A DNA stretch of 64,000 nt from assembly GCA_013399015.1 (NCBI GenBank), contig VWZX01008142.1:377581-441580 (forward strand). Direction: 5' to 3'. The position numbers and the translations under genes were made by a program. Origin of the DNA: Galbula dea. Its lineage: Eukaryota > Chordata > Aves > Piciformes > Galbulidae. Shown here piece after piece: positions 1-13,150 of the stretch; position 1 is the stretch's first letter; each line of letters starts with the position of its first letter. The notes beneath the pieces are model-generated. The model made no database searches and was not told the DNA's origin. It saw only the letters and a program-made list of their open reading frames with translations.

Positions 1-2860
1 TCTCGGAGCACTGACTGGGGAGCATGCATCTCTGCTCTGGTCCCTTGCCTGTTCTCTCTTGGGGAGATCAGCTGAGGAAGAATTATATCTGGTACACTTC
101 TACGAAGGGCTGCTGCCTCAGTTGGAAGTATGGAAAATGTAACTCACTAGCATCTCATTTACATGTGCAGCAGCGCACTGCCAGATCGTCGACCGACTTA
201 CTGTACTGACTTCATGAGTCTTCCCTCATCCTTCACAGGCATCTCCAGGCACCTTACTTTTTTTGCGTAATAGCTTTAAAAGGCAAGTTCATTAAAAAGC
301 AGGTGTTAGCAGCAAGTGAGTAATAGAACAGGAGGAATTTATTTGAAATCCCAACAGTTTCTGCCCCCAGCAAGGGTAAGAGAATATGTGGAAAAGCTAA
401 TAGTCATCATCCTGCGAACATGGGTGACATTGGCAGACACTACTGCCGCTTCAACAGAGAGGTACTGTGCAACCTTCCAGCTCTGTCGTCACCCTCCTAT
501 GTTTCAGTCTGGATTTGCAACTGTAGTAGAAGTTAAACTCTCAGTGAAAACAGCTCTTTGCTGTGGGGTGGCATGTTTACTTTAAGTAGGTGTTGATGAT
601 TCTACTTCTCACTTTGATGATTAAATAAGTCATTTCATCTTCATCATAAAGTCTTGCAGACCTCTGCTGAACTTTGCTGAGATGAGACTGTGTCCCCTTA
701 CATACTTTCACAGAGATAGAGCACAAGTTTGAAAAATGGAAAAAATTATTCCTAGGGTCTTTAGCAGCTCTTAGCTCAGGATACCATGTTCAAAATTAAC
801 AGTATAGTTGCCCTCATTCAGTTAAGGCATACTCATTTTGCAACAAACCATAATCATTTGACTGATTTGCAAAAAAAAATGATGGTCCTTCAGGGTTGGG
901 GTTTTTTTGGTGTTGGTTGTTTTGAAAGGCAACCTGTAATTAAGATTAATATCTGTACATTGTGAATGTTTAGTTATGGTAGAGGTGGGTTTGTTATAAA
1001 ACAAAGCAAACAAAAAAAAAATCACAGACAAAAAATTACCTAGCTGCAAATCCTTACAGTTGTTTAATTTAGAAGTTTAAGTCAATTTATGGAAGTCTGT
1101 GTTTACTGTCTTTAGAGCTTAATCATGACATTGGAATGTATTTTGGAAAAAAAGACCCTATAAAATGAAATCCACATTTACGGGTAAGGCACACAGAGCA
1201 CTTAGGATCAGCAGTGAGACTACAGCATCTCTTTGAAGTGTAGCAAAGAGGAGTACTTGCCAGTGCCATGTTGGGTTTAGGAAGCAGTGAATTGATACAC
1301 TTGGTAAGTTCTAACACTGTAACAGCAGCTGGATCCAACACCATTAATTTCATGAAAATGTGGACCGTGTTATCCCAATGGCAGCAATCAGAAGATAAAA
1401 CTAGATCTGAAGCACTTCATTTAAAATAAAACTTTATAATAAAGTCAGGTCTTCTAAAATGCTTCTTTTGTGCAGCACTGCATGTGAGTAATCTCAGTGA
1501 GTCATCTAGCCTCTGACATACTGCAGCCATCAACATTCCCAGCCACGAGTGTTGCCCTTGATAAAGGAAATATCCTATTTTTGTTACGCCAATGTCCTCA
1601 GTTTTAAAGAATTTTCCTCTTTTAAAGTGCTCAGACAATTAATGCCTCATGCATGTATTCAACAATAGTTGCCTAGCAACCATCAGAAATATTCAGGAGA
1701 GCAAAGGAAGCGGAGATGAATGAGCAGAAACATCAGCTCCCATTTCAGGTGAGCTGGAGAAGATGTCAGGGCTCTGCAAGCTGTTTGGATCTAAGCATGA
1801 ATATCCATGAAAATTGGAGAATCCCAAAGTAGCAAATACAAGCTCCAACTTGCACGTCAGTCACATGCAGAGAGGGGAGCCAAGTCCTGCAGCCAGAATC
1901 AGTTGCAGGAGGTTGCAGTTGGTTGGGCTTTTTAGTTTCAGAAGCCTAGACCAAAACAATGTAACAATGGTTGAAATAAATTATAGAAAGTCAACAAACA
2001 CTCCTTAATGGCTGAGGAAATTTTTGCCACCTTGTGTTGTATCCCATCTGCAGCTAGAGAATGGGATATGTTCCCATTTCCTTTGGTGGTGGTTTTCAGG
2101 TATGGGTCGAAGTGCCAGGCAAACCCCTTGCATGGGGCTCAGCTCCAGCCCTTCTCTTGCTTTACCACATGGTTCCCGCTTCTTCTCGTTTTGGATTTTA
2201 ATTCTGGAATAACCTTTACCTCACAAGAGGCTTTCTCGTGCTTCTGAGTTAACTCCCTGATGTCTTTTTTAGCACTGGAAGATCCCCCTGTACCACTATA
2301 TGTCTGTATGGTCTTTTTTTCCTTTTTTTTCTCCCAGAAAGTTTGATGTGAAATGCTTGGTCTAAGTTGTAAGAGCTGAACTTCATTATACTGAGTTGAC
2401 ATACTCTTGGGGACAGCAATGCTAGTGTGGCCATGTTCTGCACCCATCCCTTTTTCTGCATGAGGTTTGGTGCTGCTCCACAGTCTCCCTGGTGGTTGTA
2501 CCGTGAGAGCAGCTCAGGGTGCTCAGGACTCAGTGCTTAACATGCTGAAACATGGGAGCACAGGGCCCTGGGACACATAATGTAGTGGGCTGTACTTTAA
2601 TGTCAAAACCATTTGAGACAAAAGAGTTTTGATCTGTGGAAGTATTTTCAGTTGGTTCCTTTTCATTAGACATGTTAAAATTAAAGAGCCTGATAGTTGC
2701 CCATTGGTGTTGCTCAGAACTTTTTTGTTTGCTTGCCCCAATTTGAAGAAAATGGTGAAATTCTGAGATTTCCTGTTGGATAGAAAAATCAGATTTGTGA
2801 CCATCTCTAGTTCAAAGGTAAAGAGCAAGATTATGATCTCCTTTCCAGTCAGGTAAATCC

Positions 2861-2920
2861 AAAGGAGTCAATTACTTTAGATTGGCAGTGTTGGGATTTA
2901 GATCAGAATCTCGCATTAAA
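2861..2920. repeat. Possible old amniote interspersed repeat
   Basis: The stretch contains AGGAGTCAATTACTTTAGAT followed by a GATCAGAATC element. From memory this resembles a degenerate interspersed repeat common in birds and reptiles. A similar fragment with GGATTTACACTGGTGTT lies at 23935-23975. I cannot assign a family; RepeatMasker against a sauropsid library would settle it. Confidence 0.25.
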
Positions 2921-5900
2921 GCTTTTGGGGTTTTCTCCTACACCCATTGAGTTTAGTGTCACTTGACTGCGACTCTTTGCTTTTGGTATGTGGTGGTGGT
3001 ATTTGCATGTGGAAGTGCCTCAGGGGTCCACATAAAACATTGGTTCACTAGCTTTAGTGGAGTTTTTTAGATTAGATGTTAAAATGGTGAAATCAAAATA
3101 TGTAGGGGTGGTTCGGATGTAGCAGAGAAACAATGGTAATCACAATAATGTGATTTTTGATGTTGATATCTCATGACTGAGAGCTGAAAAAAATCCCTTG
3201 TGTATCTTGGAGGTCTGAGGCTTTTACTCTTTCTGATTGTAAAAGGCATTTATTTCTGGCTTTGATGGTTGATGAGATGCCAAACTTAAAATATGCCATG
3301 ATCCTATAGTCTGGTAGTGCTTTCTGGCACTGGTCAGTGACTAAATATAGCCAGTTTTGAACTGCTGTGATAAACCTGGAAATAATGTTCAGTAGAAAAT
3401 TCTCAGACAATTCCATAGACAAATGTGGAATATTAAATGACTTTTCTGGATCGCATGTGGTTGGTACTGTCTATACTTTTGTGCCCTGTCTCTCTTATCC
3501 CCACGTTTTCCAACTGCTATCCTACAAATGTTTTGTGGTACAGATAAATCTTAACTGAAGTATCTCAGTGGTTCATGTTGGTTCATGCTAAAGCAACAAA
3601 TAACATAAAGGGGTTTTAAACCCCAGCTATTTCACGCATTCCTTTTGGCTTTGTAAACCGTTTTGCCTTGTTTTTAACGGAAAGAAGGTGTATTTTTTAA
3701 AAAAAGTAAAAAAAAATACACATTACCCAAAATCACTGATTGTCTTCAAACAAATGTAGTCCAGGAACATGCAGATTCTTGCACTGTATTATGGGATTAG
3801 TGGTATTCATCTGTCATGTATAATGTGAAGGTGATACTCAGAGGAAGAAAATAGCTTTTTGGAAAGGATTTTTTTCTTTTGTTTTGGTTTTGAGTGATAC
3901 AGTCACATTTGTTTTCATTCCTTTGTTGTTGTTTTTTTTCCTTTTTAAACTCATATATACTTTTACCAGGCTATGTTTAATTTCAAGATGGTGTCTTTGC
4001 TAGAAAGATAATCAAATGTAATGTCTTCCACAACCTCTTCATATGCATGACTGCATAAAGCTTGTGTAACAGTTTATTATTATAAAATTAGTATAGCATA
4101 GCATAGAGCAAACTGGGCCCCTGGCCAGATGAACTAGACAATGAATAGTTATATAAGGTTTTGAAGCACATGTATTAGAACACAAGCGCCCTGTATTTTC
4201 TTCTCAATTGTCTGCTGTTTGTTAATGTTTCCCTTTCAACGTGATTGCATCTCAATTTAATAGCACTTGCCATTTCAGGGTTTACTGTGCCAGCGCTCAC
4301 ATAGTTACATCCCCTCTGTGCAGCAAAGCCTGCATGTATATTAAAACTGAGCTAGGCATGGTTAGCTAATGGGTACTTCGAGAGATATGCACTTATAGAA
4401 TTAAGTGATGTATGTAATTGTTAATTTTGTGTTAACAAGTATGAAAAATGTGTTTCACCAATAATTGCAATGCTCCGTTCTGTGCAAAGTTTGACATTTC
4501 AATTCTTGCTGAACAGTTTCCTACCTCTGCTCTGTGTTTTCATGGCAGGGTATTATTTTGCAATCAAGATAAAAGCATTATTTATTTAAGTTCTAAAATA
4601 TTACATTACTGGAAGTTTGAAGCTGTGGATCGATCTCCTGTTTCATAAAAGCATTTCATTGATTTTATTTTTTTTTTTAATTGGTCTTTGAATTTAAACT
4701 TAAGTTCCACATTATGGATTGTATATGATTCCAGAAGCAGAGGGATGTTTTAGTGGAGACTTGATGCTGTTTTAAAGGCAAAGATGTACCTGTCACAGAA
4801 CTGTGGGAAAGGCTCGTGTTTGGCATATGCATCTTTGGGACTGTCAGATCCCAGCCTGATGCATTTTTGGCACAGGGAGCCCATTGACTTGGGCTGTGGG
4901 AAACCTACATTCAGCACTATTGGTCCTTGTGTCTTTTTCTGTGCCTCCAAAGGAGCTTCTGTTAGAGACTTCACATCTTTGGGAGTCAAATAACAACTTC
5001 TCCATGCTTTCAGTGGTACTCTTTCCATACTGAGGGGGTACTCAGTAGCCTCTGACTGCAGTAGCCCAGGTGTCACCCAGTGGAAGAGTGACACTTGCAG
5101 CTGGCTTTGTGGTGCTGGATTTATTTGCTTTCTGTGTGTAATTCAGACAGCCCAGAAGTCTGTCTTCTCCCATTCCCCATTGCTTCAGTCCTTCTGTTCC
5201 TCAGTTTCTCGTGCCAGGCACTTGCCTTTTGCCCCTCTTTCGACGCATAGTCCCATCCCCATCCTGGTCCTTCTTTGTTAGTCCATGATAAAGCCATTTC
5301 TCTCGTGGCGGCCCTTGGTCATTCACTTGTGCAATTGTAGATGTGAGACCAAAGACTTACCTATTATTCTCTCTTGTTGAGAATAAATTAATTCTTCCAT
5401 TCCTAGTGGGCCTAACTATGAAATTGCATAGAGCAAGGCTCACATTTTTCTTCCAGCTAACAGGGACTTCATTTACACATTGTGTCATCTCATCTGTGGA
5501 GCCTGACCTCGTGCAGACATACTGGTTGCCAACCAGCGAGGGAGGACAATTGAGAAGGGGGGACCACCACCGTTCCCTATCGAGGTCATAAATGGCTGTA
5601 GCTAGGATTTTACTTCCCTGTAAAGTAATATTTTCTCATTTGCCAGTGAAGATACAAGGCAGAGTAGGAGGAGCATAATAGGCTCAAAACACAGTAAAAA
5701 TAGCAAAGGAAACAAACAGTTTATGCCTAATTTGAAACCAACTGATCTCCATGGTGATTGCAACAAATCTGTGCTATGTTTTACTGTTTAATGAAGGGGA
5801 AGGTTAGAAATAGGAGTTCACCTGCCATGCTAGACCATTTGAATGAACAGAGGAATAAGAGGGTTGGTACCTTCCCGACCATTGAATGTCTTTGTGGAAG

Positions 5901-6618
5901 TGCCGAAGGAAATTTGGGGAATAACCTCATTGAAAGTCCAGAGAATTTGAGTGACTTCCTTTCTCATGCATCTTCAGAATAATCAGCCTTCATAAATTTC
6001 CTGGAATTTTTGTTCTCAACAATGCTGTTCTGTGCAAGAAGAGTCCATAGCACTGTGGCTTCAGACAAAAATAGCATAGTAAAGACCTTCAGAAATTGGG
6101 CAGTAAGCTTAAAACCTTAGATAAATACTAGGACTGCTATACTTGCCACATTAAATCACAGGACTATAATTCCCCCAAAACTCTTGACTGGCATTGTTTC
6201 AGAGTAATTCCTTATGTGAAATACAAGCCTGAGATAAAATTTCATCCTTAATTTACGGATATTTGAGATGGAGGGAGAAGGGAGTGCATTAATCCTTGCT
6301 AAAGAAGAAATTCCTGTTCATGGTAGTCTGAAATACTGTCATGTGATGAGTCAGAAAGTTTTTATTGTTCACATCTTCAGAGGTCAGGGCTATTGAGTTT
6401 TGGCATGCAGACTGAGCAGATAGCATTTGCAAATCAACACATCTCCTTTTGCTGAGGCCATAGGCATGGAGAGTTTCTTATTTGCAGTAGGTGTATGTGA
6501 GTTTCTTTTTTTAAAATATGAATTTTAGAGGGGAAAAATCATACTTTTGAAATCCTTAGTCATAATAAAAAGATCTCCAGAGGTAGCTGATGAAGACGTT
6601 GAGTGTACATTACACGGC

Positions 6619-6711
6619 ATCAAGATTTAATGTTTCTTGAATAAATATTGACCAACTTGACCTTTGCTTTTCTTCAGTCAATATTTATCTATTGGGACAA
6701 TGAATCTTCAT
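6619..6711. other. Imperfect inverted repeat / hairpin in intron 4
   Basis: A perfect 12-bp inverted repeat (ATAAATATTGAC at 6641-6652, GTCAATATTTAT at 6677-6688) encloses a 24-nt loop. After an internal loop of 7-8 nt per side, an outer stem (6619-6633 with 6697-6711) has 12 Watson-Crick pairs and one G-U among 15 positions. The roughly 93-nt fold is the size of a pre-miRNA, but it could equally be a small palindromic transposon remnant or chance in AT-rich sequence. Expression is not shown. Confidence 0.4.
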
Positions 6712-8107
6712 ATTCACCTTAGCTGAAGTCCAAGTCTACTTAATAATGTATTTGGAAATCCGGGAAAGGTGCTAATTTAGCTTAATGCTACTTTTATCTG
6801 TTTAAAATAGGATACACAGAAGGTTTGGCCACTCATGTCACTTTGTCAGATTTCCAAAACAAAGCAGTGTCAGGTCATGGCCTGTGGGGAGGCTTCTAGG
6901 AAAAACCTAGATCCAGCAGCAGGCAGAGAGGGTGAATCTGGGAGTGGAGCGATCCCTTTATTGGAAATAAGGATGAGGATTCCAGTACAATATGAAGGCC
7001 CTTCCAGATGCCGTCAGGAGGAGGGGACTGACCAGCATTAGTCAATAAAATTCTTGCTATTTCATGAGGCAGATAAAAGTTTTTGAGCTTTCCGAAGCTC
7101 CCATAGTCTTCCAGCAGCCTAATCCCACAGAGCACAAGATCAGGTATTGTGCAGCACTGAAGAAAGGCACAGCCCAAAAGACCAGTCTGCAGGAAAGGAG
7201 AACAGTGGCTTGCCAGGGATCCCACCATTCCCTGAGATATGGGTCTGGGAGCAGGTGAACCCCAACACAGGTCTGATGCCAGGCTCAGTGGCCAATTGTG
7301 TCTCCGTTACAGTGGCGTTTTACAGGTCAGTATTAAAGTTATTCACCAGCCCCTGCTTCCCACTGGTGAGCTTGTTATGTCCCCTGGGCTAGGGAGCCAG
7401 GCTTGGAAACCCTGCAAGCTTCCTGTGACTTGAGAGCCAGGGTTTTGTAGCTAGGAGTATAGAGCAAATAGCGTAGCCTTGACCAAGCCCCGTCAAATGG
7501 GACTGTAATACCCTCTCTATTATGTCAGAAGCAGTTTCAGTATTTCAGGGCCCTGCCTTAGGCTGAAGCTGAAAGAGAGCCTCCCCCTGAAAAGTGGGAA
7601 TGCTGGGGCAGCACCTGCAGCTGGAGCCAGTGGGTGAGGGTTCCTGGACAGGGGGTCCAGGCACCTCCCTGTTGCCTCCCTGCCCAACTGCTCTGTCTCT
7701 TCTGTTCACAGTATCCCACAGCATTGCTGGGTGCTGGGAGCAAAAGCCTCCAGTCACCAACAAAGGGCAACACTCTGGGGTAGACAGTGCAATGATTGCA
7801 GTTGTGAGCTGCGCTGTGAGAGCAAGAGCATCCGGAGCGTGCTCTTCAGGCAGTGGGAAAAGGCAGTGCCTTACAAATACCTGTGTATGCAAATCAAATC
7901 ATTTGTCTTTTCAAATGTTCCTTTTACCTTTTCCCTGATTATATTTTCTGAATTGCTGTATTTACTTCTTGTGATATTTCAGTCTTGTCAAATTAAGAAG
8001 AGAAAGCCTTATAATTAACTTAGGATATATAGCAAATAAAGTAATATTTGTCATTTTTACTGTGCAATCAGTCAATAATATTACAGGTTGACCTGTAAGT
8101 TTCAACA

Positions 8108-8150
8108 ATGGCAACAACAACAACAAAAAAAGAAAACAAAAGAAAAAAAG
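8108..8150. repeat. CAA-repeat followed by A-rich low-complexity sequence
   Basis: Five CAA-type units run into an interrupted A-rich tract. This is simple low-complexity sequence with no sign of function. Confidence 0.8.
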
Positions 8151-9267
8151 TTTAACTTGTTTTTTGTACTCTTATTACTACCAAAGGTATTTGTTTGGAG
8201 ACAAGGCATTGAGAAAGAAAAGAATTTTTAAATTGCACAATTACAGTTGAAAAAAAACAAAGCAGGCAATGTCCTGCATTGCTGAAGAGCTCACTGTTTA
8301 ATTTTAATAGTAACAGCATTTTAAGAATGCTGATGGTACACAGGAAAGAAGTCAATAATTCTTATTGCAAAACTCTGATGGCTTAGTGTATTCACAATGT
8401 TAAGACTTAATCAGGCCTGGATTTCTCTTAGGAAAAACAGGACATTTGGCAGAGGGGGAAAGGCTGGGTACAGCAGTAGTGATTTATCAAAGCAGCATTT
8501 GAATAAAATAAAGATTTGGCATCCTTACTTAGGATAGGCTGGAAAATGCATTTCTGTTTTCATGTACCTTTTTGTTTTTTCCCTGATGTGCCTGATTGAC
8601 TTGTTTTAATGCTGGTGTTATTTACATTTCAGGGAGGGGCCTCTATTATGCAGGAAATTGTCCAAACCCCTACAGCTGTATTTTAAATTGAAATGATTTT
8701 TTTTATGAAGTGATTGTGCAGACTTAATTTAGTAATCTATTATTAAATTTATAGTTTCAGGCTGTATAAAGTCTTTATATAGAATGAAAATGGGCGCATA
8801 TGAAGATCTAGGCTATGCATACACCTGGTTCTATATATTAAATCTTTTACATATGTTGTCCATTTTCAGAAACAAATAAACTGCTGCTTTTGAAAAGTCA
8901 GCTTCTCTTCCATATTAGGGAATTCTGCAGACTCCCTATGTTCCTTAGCTTCAGTATAATGCTAAATCAGTTTGTACATTAGTCTATTTTTAGTTATGAA
9001 TGAACTTTATGGAGTGCAGCGCACAGAGTGATTTCAGAGATTCTTGCTCATAAAATCCATGTGTCATGCATCGCAATTACAGCAGTAAACATTATGCAAG
9101 CCCTGGGCTTCCAGGGGCCCAAGCCCTGGAATTTCTTGGAGGGAAAAGCATCCCCTTTCACCTTTTTATAGGAAATATTACATGTATAGTAAATCTGATC
9201 ACATGAAATCAGGTTAAATTTTGTGACCTTGGCTGCGGCGGGCAGGCTGCCTGACATGGCAGCTGGG

Positions 9268-9281
9268 TGACACTAGAGGGC
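9268..9281 (+). promoter_or_regulatory. CTCF-like motif in intron 4
   Basis: ACACTAGAGGGCAA matches the 14-nt core consensus CCASYAGRKGGCRS at 12 positions, in the forward orientation. Occupancy cannot be judged from sequence. Three weaker or equal reverse-orientation matches occur elsewhere in the window. Confidence 0.4.
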
Positions 9282-12030
9282 AACTGAGAGTTTTCTTTAA
9301 ACCAGCCAAGCTGGAGATGGTTTTAATATCAACTAAGTGTTTAAACTCAGTAAGGATTTATTTTCCTGTCTACAGCCTTCACATATGTAGCCTTTGAGTT
9401 TCCATTGACAGCAAGTAATAATCCAACTGAAGTTCTTCTGGGGGAAAATACAGCGGGAGCGGGTCAGGAGCCTGCTTTTGCCCAAATAAGGCTTTTTTTT
9501 GCAGACCCCATGTGTTAGATAATGATCAACTGACAGTCGGTCATGAGTTAATAATGCTGGATGCTGAAATATGCATACCATGTGGTATACAACAGTTCTG
9601 CAGGGAGAGACAAACACGGCTATAATTAGACATCTCAAACACAAGGAAGTGTGTAAATTGTTTAATAGTCCCTCCACTTAATTCACTCAGATCATTTCCT
9701 AAGAACCAGTATTGACTAGGAAAGAATATTGCACAACCGACTTCGTATTTAGTTTAAAACCCTGCGCTGCTCAGATAAATTAATGAATACAGCTTGGGTT
9801 TATTTGGATTTTTCTGAGTGCTAGAGATTTCCTAGGGCTGTAATGCAGAGGTGGGCTCACTTCTGTTTGTGTTTGATGTTTGGGATGGTTACATCAAGCT
9901 CATGGGGTTTGCACTTGTTTAAACTAGGCACATGGTCTTATACCATCAAGACTTCAAATCCATGACTTTTCGGGGGTTTTGGTGGTTATACAGATTCTTT
10001 TTCTACTTGTTCCACCACTGCGTTTTACTGGTGAAAAAGAGCAGATCTCTCCTTTGTTCAGAAATGCTAAGCTTCATCATCTTTGCACCCCAGCATCAGA
10101 AAGCATTGTGACAAGTGTATGCAGGTCCCCAGTGGTGCGACAGCTTTGTCCCAACCTCTCTGAGGAAGCAGTTATTCCTGAACCTCTTTACACCTGATGC
10201 CTGGCAAGCCAACTGCTGCTGGTGAGTTTGGTGATGACCAAGAGATGTCAATGGGAGCAGAGCTTAGGCTATAGTTGCTGCCTCCTGTTTCCCCCTAATG
10301 CATTGCATAGTTGTCGTGGTGGCAGCTGAATGTAGGCATTGGAGAGAGCTTGCTCTCTAGTTTCTGCATGTCACTTTACTAATATCTTCCTGCAGGTTGA
10401 TTATGCCTAACAAATTTTGATTAGTTCACGGTGCAGTTATCAAGCACAAAGAAAAAAATGAAAGAAAACAATATTCTTACACTTAGAAAAACCCTCAAAA
10501 TAATTTATTTCTTATGTAATCAGTTAGAAATCAGAAATGCAGGAGGTTTAAGTAATATATTAATATTTCACCTTGTGTACAACTGGATGATCATTGCTTC
10601 CTACCTGCTGTTGTCATTCGGAACAGCAAGGTGTCAGGAAACTGTCCATTTTATTCTTCTTGCATGAATTTCTGCCTGTTTAGATTTATGCACAGTGTCC
10701 ACCCTTTACCAGTCAATTAGCCTATCTCATCTGTCTACGTGGATACGACTGACTACATATCTATTATATTTCTGGGGTATGTAGGTCACATCTCCATTGG
10801 GTACTGCTGACTCTGCTAGACAGCAGTTTTACCAACACTTGCTTTTACTAGAGAAAAAAGGAAATATCAATAGGAAAGCCACCTTAAGATTTGCTGTGTG
10901 TTCTTATTCACCTTTTATTTTCCAAAGCCCTCTAATGGGCTTGGTGTACCTTGGGTGTTCTGCTGAGTTTCGATGAGATAGGCTGACTTGCAGGGGTCTG
11001 CTGTGCATTTTCACTCCTCACTGCCATATTTTTGCTGCTTTTGTCTTGGCTATTGCATAATCTGTTTGTGCCTGCACACTCTTTCCTCTCTTTGATTGCT
11101 TTTTTTAATTTTTTTTTTTTAATTTAACCCAGAGTATTCTGAGAAGTCAGATATGCACTTCTTGAGTATTGCTGTGACCCTCCTACAGAGAGCGAAGCCC
11201 CTGTCTGCTGGGTGAAGCATCCCAGGAGGTGACCTTTTGGGGCAAGAGGGCTTCAAGGCTGGAGATTGACTGCAGATTTCTGAGGGAAAGGAAAGCTTGA
11301 TGAACCCATGTCTGATCCTGTGATGCTGCCCAAGCACATGGTGTTTCATGATGAGATAGGACACTTTCTTTGTTCAGGGCTCTAATGCTTCTTTCGCGTT
11401 AGTGACAGAGAGAGTCCTGCTGGCTTGGTCATGTTCGATGCTTGACACAGGCTCAACCTCAAAGATGTGAATAACGCCAGTGAAGTCATCACAGGTCTTT
11501 GCATGCTCCAGATCTCGATGAATTAGACATGTACTTTGCTGAATCAAGGCTACAGCTCTTCATGTTCCTTGTCCTGCATAGCACAGTACTTTACTGTATT
11601 TGATCCTATACTCATGCAGTTTCTCCACAGAAGAACCACTGAGTCATCTAATCTGGTATGAACCCCAAGTAGTGGCTCATCAGCCAAAATTACCAGCAAA
11701 TGCTTTCATCCAGTTCACCACCTTTTTTCTGAAGGAGAAGGGAAACAGCTGTTTGAGCAAGGACCACAGCCAGACAGCTGGACGCCTCCTCTGAGCAGCC
11801 AGCCAGGCTGCTGCAGCCGCCCACAGCGGCAAGGCTCTCCCAGCAGCAGCCTGAACCTGGCTCTTGCCGTGGCTGAGACACGACACCCAGCTCTAGTCTG
11901 ATATTTTGACAGTGACTCTCAAATTGCATGCATTTCTGCCTGCACTGTGCACACCAGCTTGTGTCTGGTTCAGGCTTTTCCTGAAAGGTCTTCTGAAAGC
12001 TGGTCATACACATGCCTCCATATGCTGGTG

Positions 12031-12074
12031 TTAGACCATGTATGTGGGTCCCTTCCAACTCAGGACATTCTGTG
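12031..12074 (+). repeat. Degenerate CR1 3'-tail fragment
   Basis: TTAGACCATG followed by GGGTCCCTTCCAACTC and ATTCTGTG resembles the conserved 3' end of bird CR1 elements, where a GGACTAGATGATC-type segment precedes a CCCTTCCAAC segment. Only about 45 nt are recognisable, so this is tentative. Confidence 0.45.
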
Positions 12075-12480
12075 TGGGCTCCAGTGTCTAGGCATGCCTG
12101 GTTATGCTTCCTCACTTCTAAGTACCAGCTTCTTCTCACCTTTGAGGCACTCATATTACCTGGTGAAGTCACTTCACAGTCATATTTGTTCAAACCCAGC
12201 ACAACTGGAGTTACTCAGACCTTATTCTTCAAGGCAGACCTCCCTTTGGCCACAGCATCTTTCTATCAGGGTATGTTGAATTTCCAGTGGAGGGTGACCT
12301 TGGCTTGGTCAGTGGGACCTGTGGTCCTTGCTTATGAGTTTCATGCTGGAGCTGTACTGAAAAGCATTGTGTTTGCATGGTGCATTTTTCCTTCTGATTA
12401 CTCATTTGTATGACTCGGTGTTAGCACTGTGCCAGTCCTTGTGTCAGTGTGAATGTTACTGTCAGGGACCTCATATTTAT

Positions 12481-13150
12481 TTCACTGATGAAAATGTTGA
12501 ATGCTAGCAAGACTAAGAGCAACCCCTGTGGTATCCCACCAGAAATATTTTCATTCAATAGGAATTCCCCACCGATGCCTGGTTTTAGTTCTTATCATTT
12601 AACTAGTTCTTAATCCATTTCATATATACCTGAATGAAATCATGTAGTCCTGGTTTTTAATCAAAGTATTGTCTAATAGTAAATTAACTGTCTTACTGAA
12701 ATACAGGTAAGTTGCATGCATGCAGCTAGTTTCTCTTACCATGCCTCTAGTTTCAAAATCATAAAATAAGGTGCTTTTTTTGTTTTTCTTTTCTGTTGTT
12801 TTAAGATCTGGTTTCTGTAAAACTAAGTCAAATTGGCTGGCTTTAATTATATTCTTTTCAAGCATATCATCTGGCTTCTTTGCAAATAAGGAACAAATAT
12901 TTACCAAACACCTCTGCCTCTTTTTGAATCATTAATAACAATCCTGTTATCTGTAGCCAATAATAGGCCTACACTGGATTTTTTAATTTTTCCTATTTTC
13001 ATTTGCTCTAAGGTCTTCTTGCATGTCATATATTTGTCAGGCATAGATTTTTCTCTGAAGTCTTTGGCTTCCCTTTTCAATTTACTGCACGTCATAATTT
13101 CTAACACATGTATAGATTTTGTCCAAAAAGAAAACCCAAAACACTTTTTC
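12481..13150 (-). mobile_element. Decayed CR1/L2-type LINE reverse-transcriptase remnant, antisense
   Basis: Read on the minus strand, the segment keeps several non-LTR reverse transcriptase blocks in the correct order. About 12850-13150 encodes a linker resembling the stretch before the RT domain in CR1 proteins (ATDNRIVINDSKRG, then ICSLFA). About 12660-12770 encodes ATYLYFSKTVNLLLDNTLI, matching the family pattern of a YLDFSKAFD block followed by an N-T-L-I segment. 12481-12543 encodes SGGIPQGLLLVLLAFNIFIS, matching the SGVPQG/LFNIFI block. The aspartate of the YLDFSK motif is replaced by tyrosine. Stops and frameshifts separate the blocks and the spacing is shortened, so the element is dead. 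It is much more diverged than the CR1 tails in intron 8, so it is an old insertion. The clade is inferred from motifs only. Confidence 0.8.

Noticed and set aside
11690..12202. 170-codon open frame on the minus strand in intron 4
   Set aside because: No recognisable domain or splice context; part of it overlaps a CR1-like tail, and overlapping frames on the other strand are equally open.
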